Positions 27,058-34,952 of a stretch of 64,000 nt of DNA are shown piece by piece. Below the pieces are notes generated by a model. That model saw only the letters and a program-made list of their open reading frames with translations, did not search any database and was not told where the DNA came from. Each line of letters starts with the position of its first letter. Positions within the stretch are counted from its first letter, which is position 1. The stretch lies in contig NZ_JAFBGM010000001.1 of NCBI RefSeq assembly GCF_016811105.1, forward strand, positions 2,967,409-3,031,408. The letters run 5' to 3'. Position numbers and translations under genes: made by a program. The DNA comes from Aurantibacter crassamenti. Its GTDB lineage: Bacteria > Bacteroidota > Bacteroidia > Flavobacteriales > Flavobacteriaceae.

Positions 27058-27621
27058 TTAATGAGAAAGTCGACTAAGAGTCTCTCGTGAAACACCTAGA
27101 TAAGAAGCTAAAAGTGTTTTAGGTACACGTTGAACTAATAATGGATACTGTTTGATTAGTTGATCATACCTTTCTCTAGCATTTGATGTTAGAAAAGATA
27201 GAATTCTATGTTGTGAAGCAATATGACCTGTGTTCGATTTGTTTAGAAAGAAACGCTGCATTTTAGGAAATTCAGCTGATAGCTTGTGGTAATTTTTAAG
27301 GCTTAATGAAAAGGTGATGCTGTCTTCAATACTTTGTAATGACATTTTAGTATTAGCTTCTGAAAAATAAGCTGAAAAATCACTTTCCCACCAATCTTCC
27401 AATGCAAATGAAACAATATGCTGTTTCCCATCTTTATCATCATAAACCAACTTTAAAAGTCCGGAAATTATAAAATAGCAATTCTTTACTTTTTCTCCTT
27501 TTCGAAAAATGAAATCATTTTTATCATATTGCTCAGCTGAAAAATGTGATAAAACAAATGAAAACTCATCATCTGTAAGCGGTATTAATTTTTCAATATG
27601 TTCTCTTAATATTTTTTTCAT
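27058..27621 (-). CDS. Crp/Fnr family transcription regulator
   Basis: 187 aa. The cyclic-nucleotide-binding-type beta-roll covers about 25-120 (FRKGEKVKNCYFIISGLLKLVY). The C-terminal helix-turn-helix is LLASYLGVSRETLSRLSH, ending abruptly after the recognition helix, as is usual in the short flavobacterial members. No cysteine cluster for an Fe-S centre is seen. It follows the cupin gene by 38 bp and precedes ridA, with a TGTGA-N6-TCACA site immediately after its stop, so ridA is its probable target. Confidence 0.88.
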   Translation of the reverse strand: MKKILREHIEKLIPLTDDEFSFVLSHFSAEQYDKNDFIFRKGEKVKNCYFIISGLLKLVYDDKDGKQHIVSFALEDWWESDFSAYFSEANTKMSLQSIEDSITFSLSLKNYHKLSAEFPKMQRFFLNKSNTGHIASQHRILSFLTSNARERYDQLIKQYPLLVQRVPKTLLASYLGVSRETLSRLSH

Positions 27622-27659
27622 AGCGTGAAGCGCTTGTTATAGACATAGTTTTCATTTAT

Positions 27660-28010
27660 TCACTTTTGTTTTAAGAAATCTCCATCTATAATTAACAATT
27701 TCAGGCCTTCTTTAGTAATTGAACGATGAGAGCTCAATCCATCAGTGACAACATACGTCATGCCTTTTGTTAATGTTACTTTTTCTCCATTTTTTAATTC
27801 ACTTATAAAAGTACCTTCTAAACATTGTACGATATGTCCTTTTTCACACCAATGGTCAGCAAAATAATTCTTAGAATACTCTACAATACGAATTCGTAAT
27901 CCGTTATATTGTGTTGTTTGCCAATGGGCCATTCCAGTTTCTCCTTTATGTTCGGTTTTGGGAACATTAGACCAGTCAATTGATTGGAAGGGAATATTTT
28001 TATTAACCAT
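27660..28010 (-). CDS. DHCW-motif cupin fold protein
   Basis: 116 aa. The motif DHWCEKGHIVQCLEG gives the family name and includes candidate metal ligands. GMTYVVTDGLSSHRS forms the second cupin half. The protein starts NKNIPFQSIDWSNVP. It is the first gene of the cupin / Crp-like / RidA block on the minus strand. Cytosolic, function unknown; probably a small-molecule-binding or isomerising cupin. Confidence 0.8.
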   Translation of the reverse strand: MVNKNIPFQSIDWSNVPKTEHKGETGMAHWQTTQYNGLRIRIVEYSKNYFADHWCEKGHIVQCLEGTFISELKNGEKVTLTKGMTYVVTDGLSSHRSITKEGLKLLIIDGDFLKQK

Positions 28011-28024
28011 GTTTGTATTTATTT

Positions 28025-28038
28025 TAATTCTCGAATTA
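28025..28038. promoter_or_regulatory. Dyad upstream of the cupin gene
   Basis: TAATTC-TC-GAATTA is a perfect 6-2-6 dyad 14 bp upstream of the cupin ATG. Possible operator; the cognate protein is unknown. Confidence 0.3.
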
Positions 28039-28097
28039 TATACTTTGTTATAAGCTGCCTTTTTATTTAATTATTTTATTGCATATACTGTATAGGC

Positions 28098-28289
28098 AAC
28101 TCCACCTTCTATACGTCTTCCTATTCCATCTGCGCACGAAGCTAAAACTTATTGTTTTGCTTTTTCTTTCTTTGTCCAAAGCTAAATAAGAATATTTCGC
28201 TAACGTGTAATTTTCAAATTAGCGACTTTATAAATATACACAGACCTTTTTATTTAACACTAAAGCCCGCATTTTGTTTAGGTTTTGTT
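28098..28289. repeat. attC-like site, class B, outlying (site 0)
   Basis: It contains the class B core: GCGCACGAAGCTAA, TCCAAAGCTAAAT, a TTTCGCTAACGTG block, TATACACAGACC, then GTTTAGG and a final GTT. It lies about 1.7 kb left of the main array, next to plus-strand genes, and its flanking units do not show matching ends. It may be the distal remnant of the array. Confidence 0.6.
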
Positions 28290-28560
28290 GTGTGCAGTGC
28301 TTTTCCCATTGTATTGTTTTGGCGGTTTTATTTTTCACAGTTAATCTGAAGTTTTTAATAAAAAGTCCAAATGTAAATATGTCATTTTATTGTGAGTGAA
28401 TATGACAATTATTCAGAATTATGACAAAATTTCATAGAATATTAGAAAAAAATTTTGAAGAAAATCCTTTACTCAATTTTGGTACTCTATTTGTTTAACA
28501 AATAACGAAGTCGTGTACAGATTTCAAATTTGAAATAATGTTTAATTTAAATTTTTAATT
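28290..28560. promoter_or_regulatory. hsp20 upstream region with repeated TGTCAT/ATGACA
   Basis: ATGTCAT (28379-28385), TATGACA (28401-28407) and ATGACA (28421-28426) form one inverted and one direct copy about 130-180 bp before the hsp20 ATG. No clear TAnnTTTG promoter. Possible regulator binding cluster. Confidence 0.3.
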
Positions 28561-29037
28561 ATGAACAATTTAGCAACTGTTCCTAAAAATGGAAGTTTAG
28601 CGAACAGAAATTCAAATCAAAACTTCCCAACTGTATCAAACTGGTTAGAAGATATCTTTAACAGAGACCTACCATCAGTATTTACCTCAAATTTTAATAC
28701 TGGCATTACTTTACCGAAAGTAAATATAAAGGAAACTGCCGATGCCTTTATGGTGGAAATGGCGGTTCCAGGTCTTAAAAAATCAGATTTCCAACTTGAC
28801 CTCGATAATCAAGTGTTATCAATTTCTACGGAAACGAAGGAAGAAAGTGAACACAAGGAAGAAAATTATACTCGTAGAGAGTTTGGTTATTCCTCGTTCA
28901 AAAGAACCTTTAATTTACCTGAAAGTGTAAATGATGAAAAGATTAATGCGAGCTATGAAAATGGTATTTTGAATATACTTTTACCAAAAAAAGAAGAGGC
29001 TAAACAAAAGCCTGCCAGAAGTATTAAGATTTCATAA
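28561..29037 (+). CDS. Hsp20/alpha-crystallin small heat shock protein
   Basis: 158 aa. The alpha-crystallin domain spans about 48-140: LPKVNIKETADAFMVEMAVPGLKKSDF, DNQVLSIS, FGYSSFKRTFNLPE and the hallmark ASYENGILNILLPK. The C-terminal anchoring motif is ARSIKIS. It is a cytosolic ATP-independent chaperone that holds unfolding proteins. It stands alone on the plus strand with a long regulatory leader and a hairpin terminator behind it. Confidence 0.94.
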   Translation: MNNLATVPKNGSLANRNSNQNFPTVSNWLEDIFNRDLPSVFTSNFNTGITLPKVNIKETADAFMVEMAVPGLKKSDFQLDLDNQVLSISTETKEESEHKEENYTRREFGYSSFKRTFNLPESVNDEKINASYENGILNILLPKKEEAKQKPARSIKIS

Positions 29038-29070
29038 TTGTTTCACTAAATTTTAGAGTAAAATATTGAG

Positions 29071-29100
29071 AAGGATGCTGATTTATTCAGCATCCTCTTA
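29071..29100 (+). terminator. Hairpin terminator of hsp20
   Basis: AGGATGCTGA / TCAGCATCCT (10-bp stem, 5-nt loop) followed by CTTAATAATTTG. The T tract is weak. Confidence 0.6.
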
Positions 29101-29133
29101 ATAATTTGTTTAATTCTTTAATACTATATAGTT

Positions 29134-29393
29134 ATGCCAAGAATTTTCAAATCTGGAGATTGGGTAAAATTAAAGGAAAACTAACTGCTCCAAAAATGCA
29201 AGTTTTCAAATATGATCCAAAAAAGGATTCAATACTTGGATTAGTAGATAATGATACTTTTTTGAAATGTGTTTGGTATAAAAGTGATGAAAGAAATTGT
29301 AAAGTGTTCCACCAAAACAAATTGATTAAAACCATAGAAACTGGTGGGCTGTTCAGAACATTTCTACCAACACCTAAATTAAGTTTAACTTAA
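29134..29393 (+). pseudogene. YodC/DUF2158-like small protein, frameshifted
   Basis: From the ATG at 29134 the sequence encodes MPRIFKSGDWVKLKEN and then stops (29182-29184). In the -1 frame the expected continuation runs APKMQVFKYDPKKDS to the stop at 29391. Together they rebuild a DUF2158 (YodC) protein, in which VGDxVxLKSGGPKM is the conserved start. One extra base in the AAAGGAAAAC run would restore the frame, so this is a one-base deletion, a sequencing error or, less likely, programmed frameshifting. If translated intact it would be about 86 aa. It sits between hsp20 and a lipoprotein gene. Confidence 0.6.
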
Positions 29394-29404
29394 AATCTAA
29401 AGTG

Positions 29405-29899
29405 ATGAAAAATTTTATTTTATTATTTATGGTGGGCTTGTTAAGTATTAGTTGTAAAGGACAAGAAAATGAAACTAAAAAAGTTGAAAAAGAAGAAAAT
29501 AAAACTAAAATAGTTGAAGAGCCTAAAGGCACTTGGAAAGTTGATAAGGAATTTGATGAAAACGGAAATTTGATTAGATATGATAGTATTTATTCTTGGT
29601 CATCCAATGATAAGCTCGATAATCTCTCATTGTCAGATAAAGATAGTTTGATGCAATCGTTTAAATCACGATTTTTCTCAAACTATTCAGGATTCCAAAA
29701 TCAAGGATTTGAAGATGTTTTTTCTAAAGATTCACTTTTCAGCGAACATTTCTTTAATGATGATTTTTTTGGAAGTAATTTTGGTAATGATTTTATGGAC
29801 ATTGATAAATTAAGGCAACAAATGATTGCAAGACAGAAGAAATTTTTAGAAAAATATCAGGCAGAGTTTATCAAACCTGAAATAAAAGACGAAAACTAA
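29405..29899 (+). CDS. Hypothetical lipoprotein
   Basis: 164 aa from the ATG at 29405. The signal ends in LLSISCKGQ (Cys at about 17). A Lys/Glu-rich linker (about 22-45) and then Phe/Asp/Ser-rich segments (SFKSRFFSNYSGFQNQGFEDVF, FFNDDFFGSNFGNDFMD) follow, with a charged C-terminal helix (RQQMIARQKKFLEKYQ). No domain recognised. It may be co-transcribed with the YodC-like gene 11 bp upstream. Its stop codon is inside the terminator stem. Confidence 0.65.
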   Translation: MKNFILLFMVGLLSISCKGQENETKKVEKEENKTKIVEEPKGTWKVDKEFDENGNLIRYDSIYSWSSNDKLDNLSLSDKDSLMQSFKSRFFSNYSGFQNQGFEDVFSKDSLFSEHFFNDDFFGSNFGNDFMDIDKLRQQMIARQKKFLEKYQAEFIKPEIKDEN

Positions 29900-29915
29900 A
29901 TAGTTTTCGTCTTTT
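29884..29915 (+). terminator. Strong terminator overlapping the lipoprotein stop
   Basis: A perfect 15-bp stem (AAAAGACGAAAACTA and complement, 2-nt loop) ends in T4. Its left arm is the last five codons of the lipoprotein gene. Confidence 0.85.
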
Positions 29916-29966
29916 ATTCTTTTTAGTTCCGGTGTTTTTTGCATTACACAAAATGGTCTTGCGCTT

Positions 29967-30027
29967 AACGCTGTGGTGACCGCGGTCTCTGACCGCATTT
30001 AGGTCAACATGGCGTTTAGCGCGTGTT
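29967..30027. repeat. Palindromic element, possible left end of the array (site 1)
   Basis: GCGCTTAACGC and GCGTTTAGCGC flank an inner TGACCGC repeat in inverted orientation. It ends GTGTTGGC, like the right ends of the other sites. It is unusually GC-rich, and its left core is imperfect. Confidence 0.45.
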
Positions 30028-30065
30028 GGCAGTAGTGATATTTACTTTTCTCTTTGGTATGTAAA

Positions 30066-30962
30066 TTATTCATTTGCATAAAGTACTGTTAGCGTCCTGC
30101 TCATGCTTGAGGGCATGACTGTCATATGTGATTCATGCTCAAAAATTTGCCAGCTCAATTCAATGTTTTCATAATTGATGTCTTGCAAATGCTGACTAAA
30201 TCTTACCATAGTCGGTATCTCCATGGCACTTTCTTTTTCACCAACTGAAATAAAAATCACACTAGGCGGTATTTCCCATGTTTTATTTGTTTTAAATTTT
30301 TGTACGGCCTCTTTCAAAAAATTCTCATTATCCCACCATAATGAAGGACTATTTAATCCAAAACGGTTAAAATATCCATCGGAGTTAACAAGGCAAAAGC
30401 TTGCGAATAATCCACCAAAGGAATGTCCGGCAATTCCTCTATTCTGGTTGATTTTATAGTGTTTTTCAATAAGTGGAGTGATTTCATTTTTAATGCACTG
30501 AAGAAATTTTTCTGCGCCTCCCGAAATCAATTTTCCCTCTGGGATACCAAATTCTTTTTCCGCTTGTCTATCATCCAATACATCTGAATTGGGTGTATAG
30601 TCCAGGTGCCTGTTAGTGTACCAACTTTTCCTGTCATTTCCAGAATGAATTCCGACAATTACGACATCTTGAATCATCCCCATTGCGCTCAACCTGCGGT
30701 TGATTTGATTAAAGGTCGGGAAAAAATAAGCTCCGTCTAAAACATATAATACGGGATACGAAAGTGTGTCTTTTGTGGAATAACTTGCAGGAAAGGAAAT
30801 GTACAGTTGATATTCGTTACCCGTTATGTTAGAGTGTAGTACATGGTCGGGTTCTAGTAACCTTTTTTTAGGTTCTAACTTTTGCCCAAACAAGAAATTG
30901 CTGAAAACCATAAACAGTATAGTATATAGCAGATAAATTTTAGTTTTTGAAATCATGTTCAT
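30066..30962 (-). CDS. Secreted esterase, alpha/beta hydrolase fold (IroE/Fes-like)
   Basis: 298 aa from the ATG at 30960-30962; an ATG two codons in is equally possible. A longer reading frame to the right is only read-through of the neighbouring palindromic site. A signal peptide (about 1-25) is followed by YPVLYVLDGAYFFPT, the oxyanion/strand pattern of the 'putative esterase' family, the nucleophile GHSFGGLF and a late histidine in FEHESHM. Related proteins hydrolyse siderophore or acyl esters. It is the leftmost gene of the cassette region and on the minus strand like all the rest. Confidence 0.8.
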   Translation of the reverse strand: MNMISKTKIYLLYTILFMVFSNFLFGQKLEPKKRLLEPDHVLHSNITGNEYQLYISFPASYSTKDTLSYPVLYVLDGAYFFPTFNQINRRLSAMGMIQDVVIVGIHSGNDRKSWYTNRHLDYTPNSDVLDDRQAEKEFGIPEGKLISGGAEKFLQCIKNEITPLIEKHYKINQNRGIAGHSFGGLFASFCLVNSDGYFNRFGLNSPSLWWDNENFLKEAVQKFKTNKTWEIPPSVIFISVGEKESAMEIPTMVRFSQHLQDINYENIELSWQIFEHESHMTVMPSSMSRTLTVLYANE

Positions 30963-30964
30963 TA

Positions 30965-31189
30965 TGTGTTTATAGTTTCCCTCATTACTACCTACGGGTT
31001 TCGGGCTTATTCGTAAGGTTTGTGTATTTTTATAAAGTCTGCAAAATCTTTTGCCCCGAAGCGTCGGGGTTGCTCTGGACAAGAAAAATAAATCAAAACA
31101 ATAAGCTTTAGCTTCGTGCTAAGACAGAAACAAAAAGTTTCCTTGTACTCGTTACTTCCATAGCTTAGACGTATTGTTTATAGGTTGTT
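30965..31189. repeat. attC-like site, class B with inverted middle (site 2)
   Basis: The ends keep the usual orientation (right end GTATTGTTTATAGGTTGTTAG). The middle reads backwards relative to all other class B sites: the CCCCGAAGCGTCGGGG hairpin and AATAAGCTTTAGCTTCGTGC appear as reverse complements. Confidence 0.7.
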
Positions 31190-31206
31190 AGTGAGTAGTT
31201 TTTTAT

Positions 31207-31848
31207 TTATACAATCTCAGCTAGATTTTTAAAACTATTGATTATATAATTTGGTTTTTGTTTTTCTAATTTTTCCCTCGTGTTGTTTCCATAAGTAACT
31301 CCGCACGTATCGACATAAGCCCTTTGTCCCATTTCAATGTCAAAAATTGTATCGCCAACAACTAAGCATTCATTCAATTGATAGTTATACTTATCGATTA
31401 TGAGATTTACGATGTCAGGTGATGGTTTTTTGTTTTTTGCATCCTCTTCTCCACCTACAAATAAAAAAATATCATAGATGTTTTGCTTTTTTAGAATCTT
31501 AATTAATGCAGCTTTTCCTTTACTTGATGCAACAGTTAAATTTATTCCTTTATAATGAAAATCTAACAAGGTTTCTTTTACTCCATCAAAAAGAGAAATT
31601 GTGTCGATTACAATTTCATTATATTGTTCACGATAAATCAAAGTCGCTTCCTCAATCAATTTTTCGTCAAGTGAAAAGGCTTTTTCAAAGGTAGTTTTCA
31701 GAGGTAACCCTATCAAACTTTCTATTAGATTTTCATCAACGTTTTGGATATTAAAACTATGGCCAACAAATTTCATAGTCTGTATAATGCTTTCTTTTGT
31801 GTCGGCTAAAGTGCCATCAAAATCTAGAATTAGAGTTTTATATTTCAT
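31207..31848 (-). CDS. HAD-superfamily hydrolase, phosphoglycolate-phosphatase-like
   Basis: 213 aa. Motif I LDFDGTLADT has both catalytic aspartates (residues 9 and 11), motif II is TVASSKGKAAL, motif III Lys is in AKNKKPSPD and motif IV is CLVVGDTIFDIEMG. The cap is of the alpha-helical C1 type. It dephosphorylates a small phosphorylated metabolite in the cytoplasm; the substrate is unknown. Single gene between two attC-like sites; left and right unit ends do not match each other. Confidence 0.87.
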   Translation of the reverse strand: MKYKTLILDFDGTLADTKESIIQTMKFVGHSFNIQNVDENLIESLIGLPLKTTFEKAFSLDEKLIEEATLIYREQYNEIVIDTISLFDGVKETLLDFHYKGINLTVASSKGKAALIKILKKQNIYDIFLFVGGEEDAKNKKPSPDIVNLIIDKYNYQLNECLVVGDTIFDIEMGQRAYVDTCGVTYGNNTREKLEKQKPNYIINSFKNLAEIV

Positions 31849-31878
31849 TCTGATTTACATTCTTGTCAAATGTGCTAC

Positions 31879-32022
31879 AACGTGTTTGTTTATGATTTCG
31901 TTGCGTGTTTCAGCAACTAATTTAGCAAATACAAACCGAACCTGCCAGCCGGCAGGCTGGTAGAAAATCTGAGCAGATTTTCGTAAGTAGCCTAGAACTA
32001 GCAATAAATTATATACGTTGTT
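31879..32022. repeat. attC-like site, class A (site 3)
   Basis: AACGTGTTTGT start, CTAATTTAGCAAATA motif, GC-rich insert CCTGCCAGCCGGCAGGCTGG (31941-31960), a GAAAATC/GATTTTC hairpin, AACTAGCAATAAATTATATAC and a GTT end. 144 bp. It follows the 3' end of the DUF6090 gene to its right. Confidence 0.85.
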
Positions 32023-32044
32023 AGCCTTTCGTTATTAATTTCTT

Positions 32045-33121
32045 CTAATTCGTTTCAAGTTTATTTAAGTGAGCTACCATTCCATTTTTCATAACAATCA
32101 AAGATGTAATTTCATTCAAACTATCTCTTATAAACTCTCCTTTAAGGTAAATATCAGTCTGACCAAATATCTTATCTTTTTTTTCAAAATAGAAATAATC
32201 CATATCTTCAAGATCTCCATTCATAATGCCCACTAGACCATTGTCTTGTATCTGAATTTTATAGTTTAAATCTGGAATTGGACCATCGTACCCATCATAC
32301 TTTACAACCTTAAAAGTACCTACATATTCATTTAGTTGTGCCCTTGTTAGATGAACTAAATTATGTGGTATAAAATCGGGAAGCGGTTCATTACTTTCAA
32401 TAAGTGTGTTAATTTGTTTGTATGCGTTAATTGCATTTTTTCTAAATATAGTAACATCATTTGTCAAGTTTATCCAGCCAGCATTTTGGTATAGATATAC
32501 ATCATTTTTATAGTAAGGGTCATTTAGGAAAAAATCAATCATCTCATCTTCTAATTGAGGCTGACCTAATCTGTAATACCAATCTTTACTTTTGGCTAAC
32601 TCGTCCATCACTCTATCTGTAATCAAATCCAATCGATTATCGAACTTGTCTATTTCGTATTTGTTATAAATATATATTTCGTGTAATGGCTCAATAATTG
32701 CTTTTAGCTTTTTCGGAACATTATCAACATTTTCTATGAGGTTGATATATCCATTTGTATGAATTTTCATGTGGAAAGCGTCCATAATAACAAATCTTAA
32801 AGCATTTCTATTATCATTTTTATAATCATCATAGGTTAGTTTATCTGCTTTTACTAAGTTGATGATTGAATCTTGTGTTTTATAATAGGCAATTAGTTCG
32901 TCCGATTTTTGAATATCTAGTCCTAAATCATGTTGTACTTCTTTTAAAATAGAAACAATCTTATTTTCGGTTTTCCGCTGTTCGTTTTTATTATTTATTT
33001 GAAGCGCTATAAGAATACCAATAATAACAAGCACAATCTCGCCTATAGCGTACAGTATGTATTTGCTGAATTTATTTTCTGACAGTAGTTGTTGTCTTAT
33101 ACGTCTGAAGAATTTAATCAT
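32045..33121 (-). CDS. DUF6090 family protein (copy 1)
   Basis: 358 aa. The conserved N-terminus MIKFFRRIRQQLLSENKFSK is followed by one membrane helix (about 24-42, YAIGEIVLVIIGILIALQI) and the NNKNE motif that define DUF6090. The remainder (about 50-355) is a mostly helical extracytoplasmic domain. Function unknown; three copies lie in this array. Left and right unit ends match (GTTAGCCTT). A 109-bp structured insertion separates the gene from its unit's right end and has duplicated the first codons. Confidence 0.8.
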   Translation of the reverse strand: MIKFFRRIRQQLLSENKFSKYILYAIGEIVLVIIGILIALQINNKNEQRKTENKIVSILKEVQHDLGLDIQKSDELIAYYKTQDSIINLVKADKLTYDDYKNDNRNALRFVIMDAFHMKIHTNGYINLIENVDNVPKKLKAIIEPLHEIYIYNKYEIDKFDNRLDLITDRVMDELAKSKDWYYRLGQPQLEDEMIDFFLNDPYYKNDVYLYQNAGWINLTNDVTIFRKNAINAYKQINTLIESNEPLPDFIPHNLVHLTRAQLNEYVGTFKVVKYDGYDGPIPDLNYKIQIQDNGLVGIMNGDLEDMDYFYFEKKDKIFGQTDIYLKGEFIRDSLNEITSLIVMKNGMVAHLNKLETN

Positions 33122-33230
33122 GTTTAAGGATTTTAAATCTTCCGCAAGCGGCTATCTCCACCAAATGTCTGCAGGACATTCGATTTTGCATTGCAAAATT
33201 TTGTTTCGATACGCTAAAGAATTTTATCAT
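33122..33230. repeat. 109-bp palindromic insertion with direct duplication
   Basis: The segment is bounded by CTGAAGAATTTAATCAT (33105-33121) and CTAAAGAATTTTATCAT (33214-33230), two copies of the DUF6090 start region. It holds three small hairpins: CCGC-AA-GCGG, AATGTC-TGCAG-GACATT and ATTTTGCATTGCAAAAT. It resembles a small non-autonomous insertion. Confidence 0.6.
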
Positions 33231-33259
33231 TTGGTTAATGGTTGATCGTAATGAAGGCT

Positions 33260-33383
33260 AACGTGTTTGTATATGGTTCGTTACGTGGTTTAAGCACCTA
33301 ATTTAGCAAATAAAAACCGATTAGAAAGTCCGTGAGGATTTTCGTAAGTAGGCTAAAACTAGCAATAAATAATATACGGTGTT
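33260..33383. repeat. attC-like site, class A (site 4)
   Basis: AACGTGTTTGTATATGG start, CTAATTTAGCAAATA, hairpin GAAAGTCC/GGATTTTC, AACTAGCAATAAATAATATAC and a GTT end. 124 bp, without the GC insert. Confidence 0.85.
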
Positions 33384-33460
33384 GGCAACTGGCTTTTATT
33401 TAAATAGCTTATTTAGTTCTGTAAATATTATCTAAAGGTTTGTGATGAAGAAGTCTTTAT

Positions 33461-33883
33461 TCATTGCAACTTTTTTCCAAATAATACCACACCTAATAGA
33501 CCAGCGACTCCTAGAATAGTATACATTTTCCAAGGAAAGTAACCTTCTAATTTTGCAGACCTAGGATTTTTTTTAGGATAATAAACTTTCACTTTATCAC
33601 CTATAGCATATTTTTTTACTTTGTTAGCTGAGCCAGCATAAAGTGTGATATTCTTTCCTTCTGAAGTAGTAAAAGTATAAATTGGAGAGTGAGTTAAGCT
33701 ACTACCAGTACTACTTTGCTGATTATATGTTGCTGAATTATAGTCTATTATAGTTGCTTCAGTAGTTTCTCCGTTTATATAAATTAAATAGGTTGCTACA
33801 GATTTCCATATTGCAAAAATTAACATTATGCAGCATGTAATAAATAGAAAAATATTTAAGTAAGAAGCGTTTGTTTTGAGCAT
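33461..33883 (-). CDS. DUF3592 membrane protein
   Basis: 140 aa. TM1 is about 8-30 and TM2 about 115-135. The domain between them shows the DUF3592 pattern: EATIIDYNSATY, HSPIYTFTTSEGKNITL, KKYAIGDKVKVYYPKKNPRSAKLEG. A small inner-membrane protein of unknown role, common in Bacteroidetes. Single-gene unit; its ends match over nine bases (GTTGGCAAC). Confidence 0.85.
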   Translation of the reverse strand: MLKTNASYLNIFLFITCCIMLIFAIWKSVATYLIYINGETTEATIIDYNSATYNQQSSTGSSLTHSPIYTFTTSEGKNITLYAGSANKVKKYAIGDKVKVYYPKKNPRSAKLEGYFPWKMYTILGVAGLLGVVLFGKKLQ

Positions 33884-33969
33884 ATTAACTTAATTTTTAA
33901 AATATCGTTTCATCATTACAATTGTTCTGTTAAATTCTTGAATAGTAGGTTTTTCTTTAGTTTGTTGCC

Positions 33970-34095
33970 AACGTTTATGTATATGGAAAGTTGCGTGTTT
34001 GTATGCGAGGATTTTCCGAAGTCAAATCAGAAGCTAGCAAACAAAGCAACTAACATTGGTTAAGCACAAAACAGCAATTTTTTATATACTGTGTT
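33970..34095. repeat. attC-like site, class A variant (site 5)
   Basis: Starts AACGTTTATGTATATGG and ends TTTATATACTGTGTT. The middle shows GCGTGTTTGTATGCGAGGATTTTC, partly rearranged relative to other class A sites. Confidence 0.75.
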
Positions 34096-34106
34096 ATGGG
34101 CTGGTT

Positions 34107-34706
34107 TTATTTTGTCCAACCAACAGTTTTTTTCCATTCCTCAATTTCCTGTTTTCTTTTTTCAAAGTCTTTCGGTGGCGATTGTTTATTATTTTTAGCT
34201 TGTTTTCTTATAATTTTAGTTTTTTCTTCAATTGAATTAAGTCCAATAGATTTTCGCCTTTGATTCACTTTTTTCAAGTCATCAAAAGTATTAGGGCTCA
34301 ATTCTCCGCTTACATCCCAATCAAATTGAGTTCCATAAAGTTGTGGTTTATTCTCAAAAACTGCTATACGGTCAGTCAAGTACGCTAAATTTTTTGAATT
34401 GGCTTTATTTTGATGAACAGCAATTTCTAATAATTTCACACATTTTTTCATAAAATTAGGTTGTCCGATAGAATGTTGTATTATTAACCAAGTTGCTTCA
34501 TTTGCTTCTTAGCCAACTTTGTCAAGCGTTGGATAACCTATTTTGTTTATTATTTCATTTAGAGTTTTGGCATTTTTGTTGTGAATTTCAGCCATTTCTT
34601 TATTGTAGCCTTCACCAAGTTTTCCACTTTCAATTAGCTTTTCACGAAATTCCAAATCAGCATTTTTCAGTTCGATTATTTTTTTTGCAATTTCGTTGTA
34701 ATTCAT
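34107..34706 (-). pseudogene. DUF6624 protein split by an in-frame stop codon
   Basis: Reading from the ATG at 34706, the first 65 codons (MNYNEIAKKIIELKN ... TLDKVG) end at a TAA (34509-34511). The same frame continues without further stops (EANEATWLIIQHSIGQPNF, then KKCVKLLEIAVHQ) to 34107. The joined 199-residue product has the DUF6624 layout, including NLAYLTDRIAVFENKPQLYGTQF near residue 120. So one nonsense change splits a normal-length gene; re-initiation at the ATG at 34451 is possible. Unit ends match over nine bases (GTTATGGGC). Confidence 0.8.
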
Positions 34707-34738
34707 TCTGCTAATTGTGTTGTGTTCAACTTGCCCAT

Positions 34739-34938
34739 AACGTCTGAGCTAAGCGTAGTGCGGGGGTAAGGAAACTTTTCGTTTCCGTCTGCGCACGAAG
34801 CTAAAGCTTATTGTTTTGATTTATTTTTTTCTGTCCAGAGCAACCCCGACACTTCGGGGCCAAAGATTTTGCGGACTTCATAAAAATACACAAACCTTTC
34901 GATTAAGTCCGAAGCCCGTATTGTTTATAGGTTGTGTT
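34739..34938. repeat. attC-like site, class B (site 6)
   Basis: Starts AACGTCTGAGCTAAGCGTAGTGCGGG. It contains the GGAAACTTTTCGTTTCC hairpin, GCACGAAGCTAAAGCTTATTG, the CCCCGACACTTCGGGG hairpin and GCCCGTATTGTTTATAG, and ends GTT. Confidence 0.85.
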
Positions 34939-34952
34939 GTACCACGTTATTT

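Noticed and set aside
30963..31082. N-terminal extension of the esterase (about 40 residues)
   Set aside because: The extension is read-through of the palindromic site; the signal peptide starts at the ATG at 30962 or 30956.
34107..34706. Two separate small genes (65 and 114 aa)
   Set aside because: They are in the same frame, joined by open sequence, and together rebuild one DUF6624 protein; treated as one gene with a nonsense codon.
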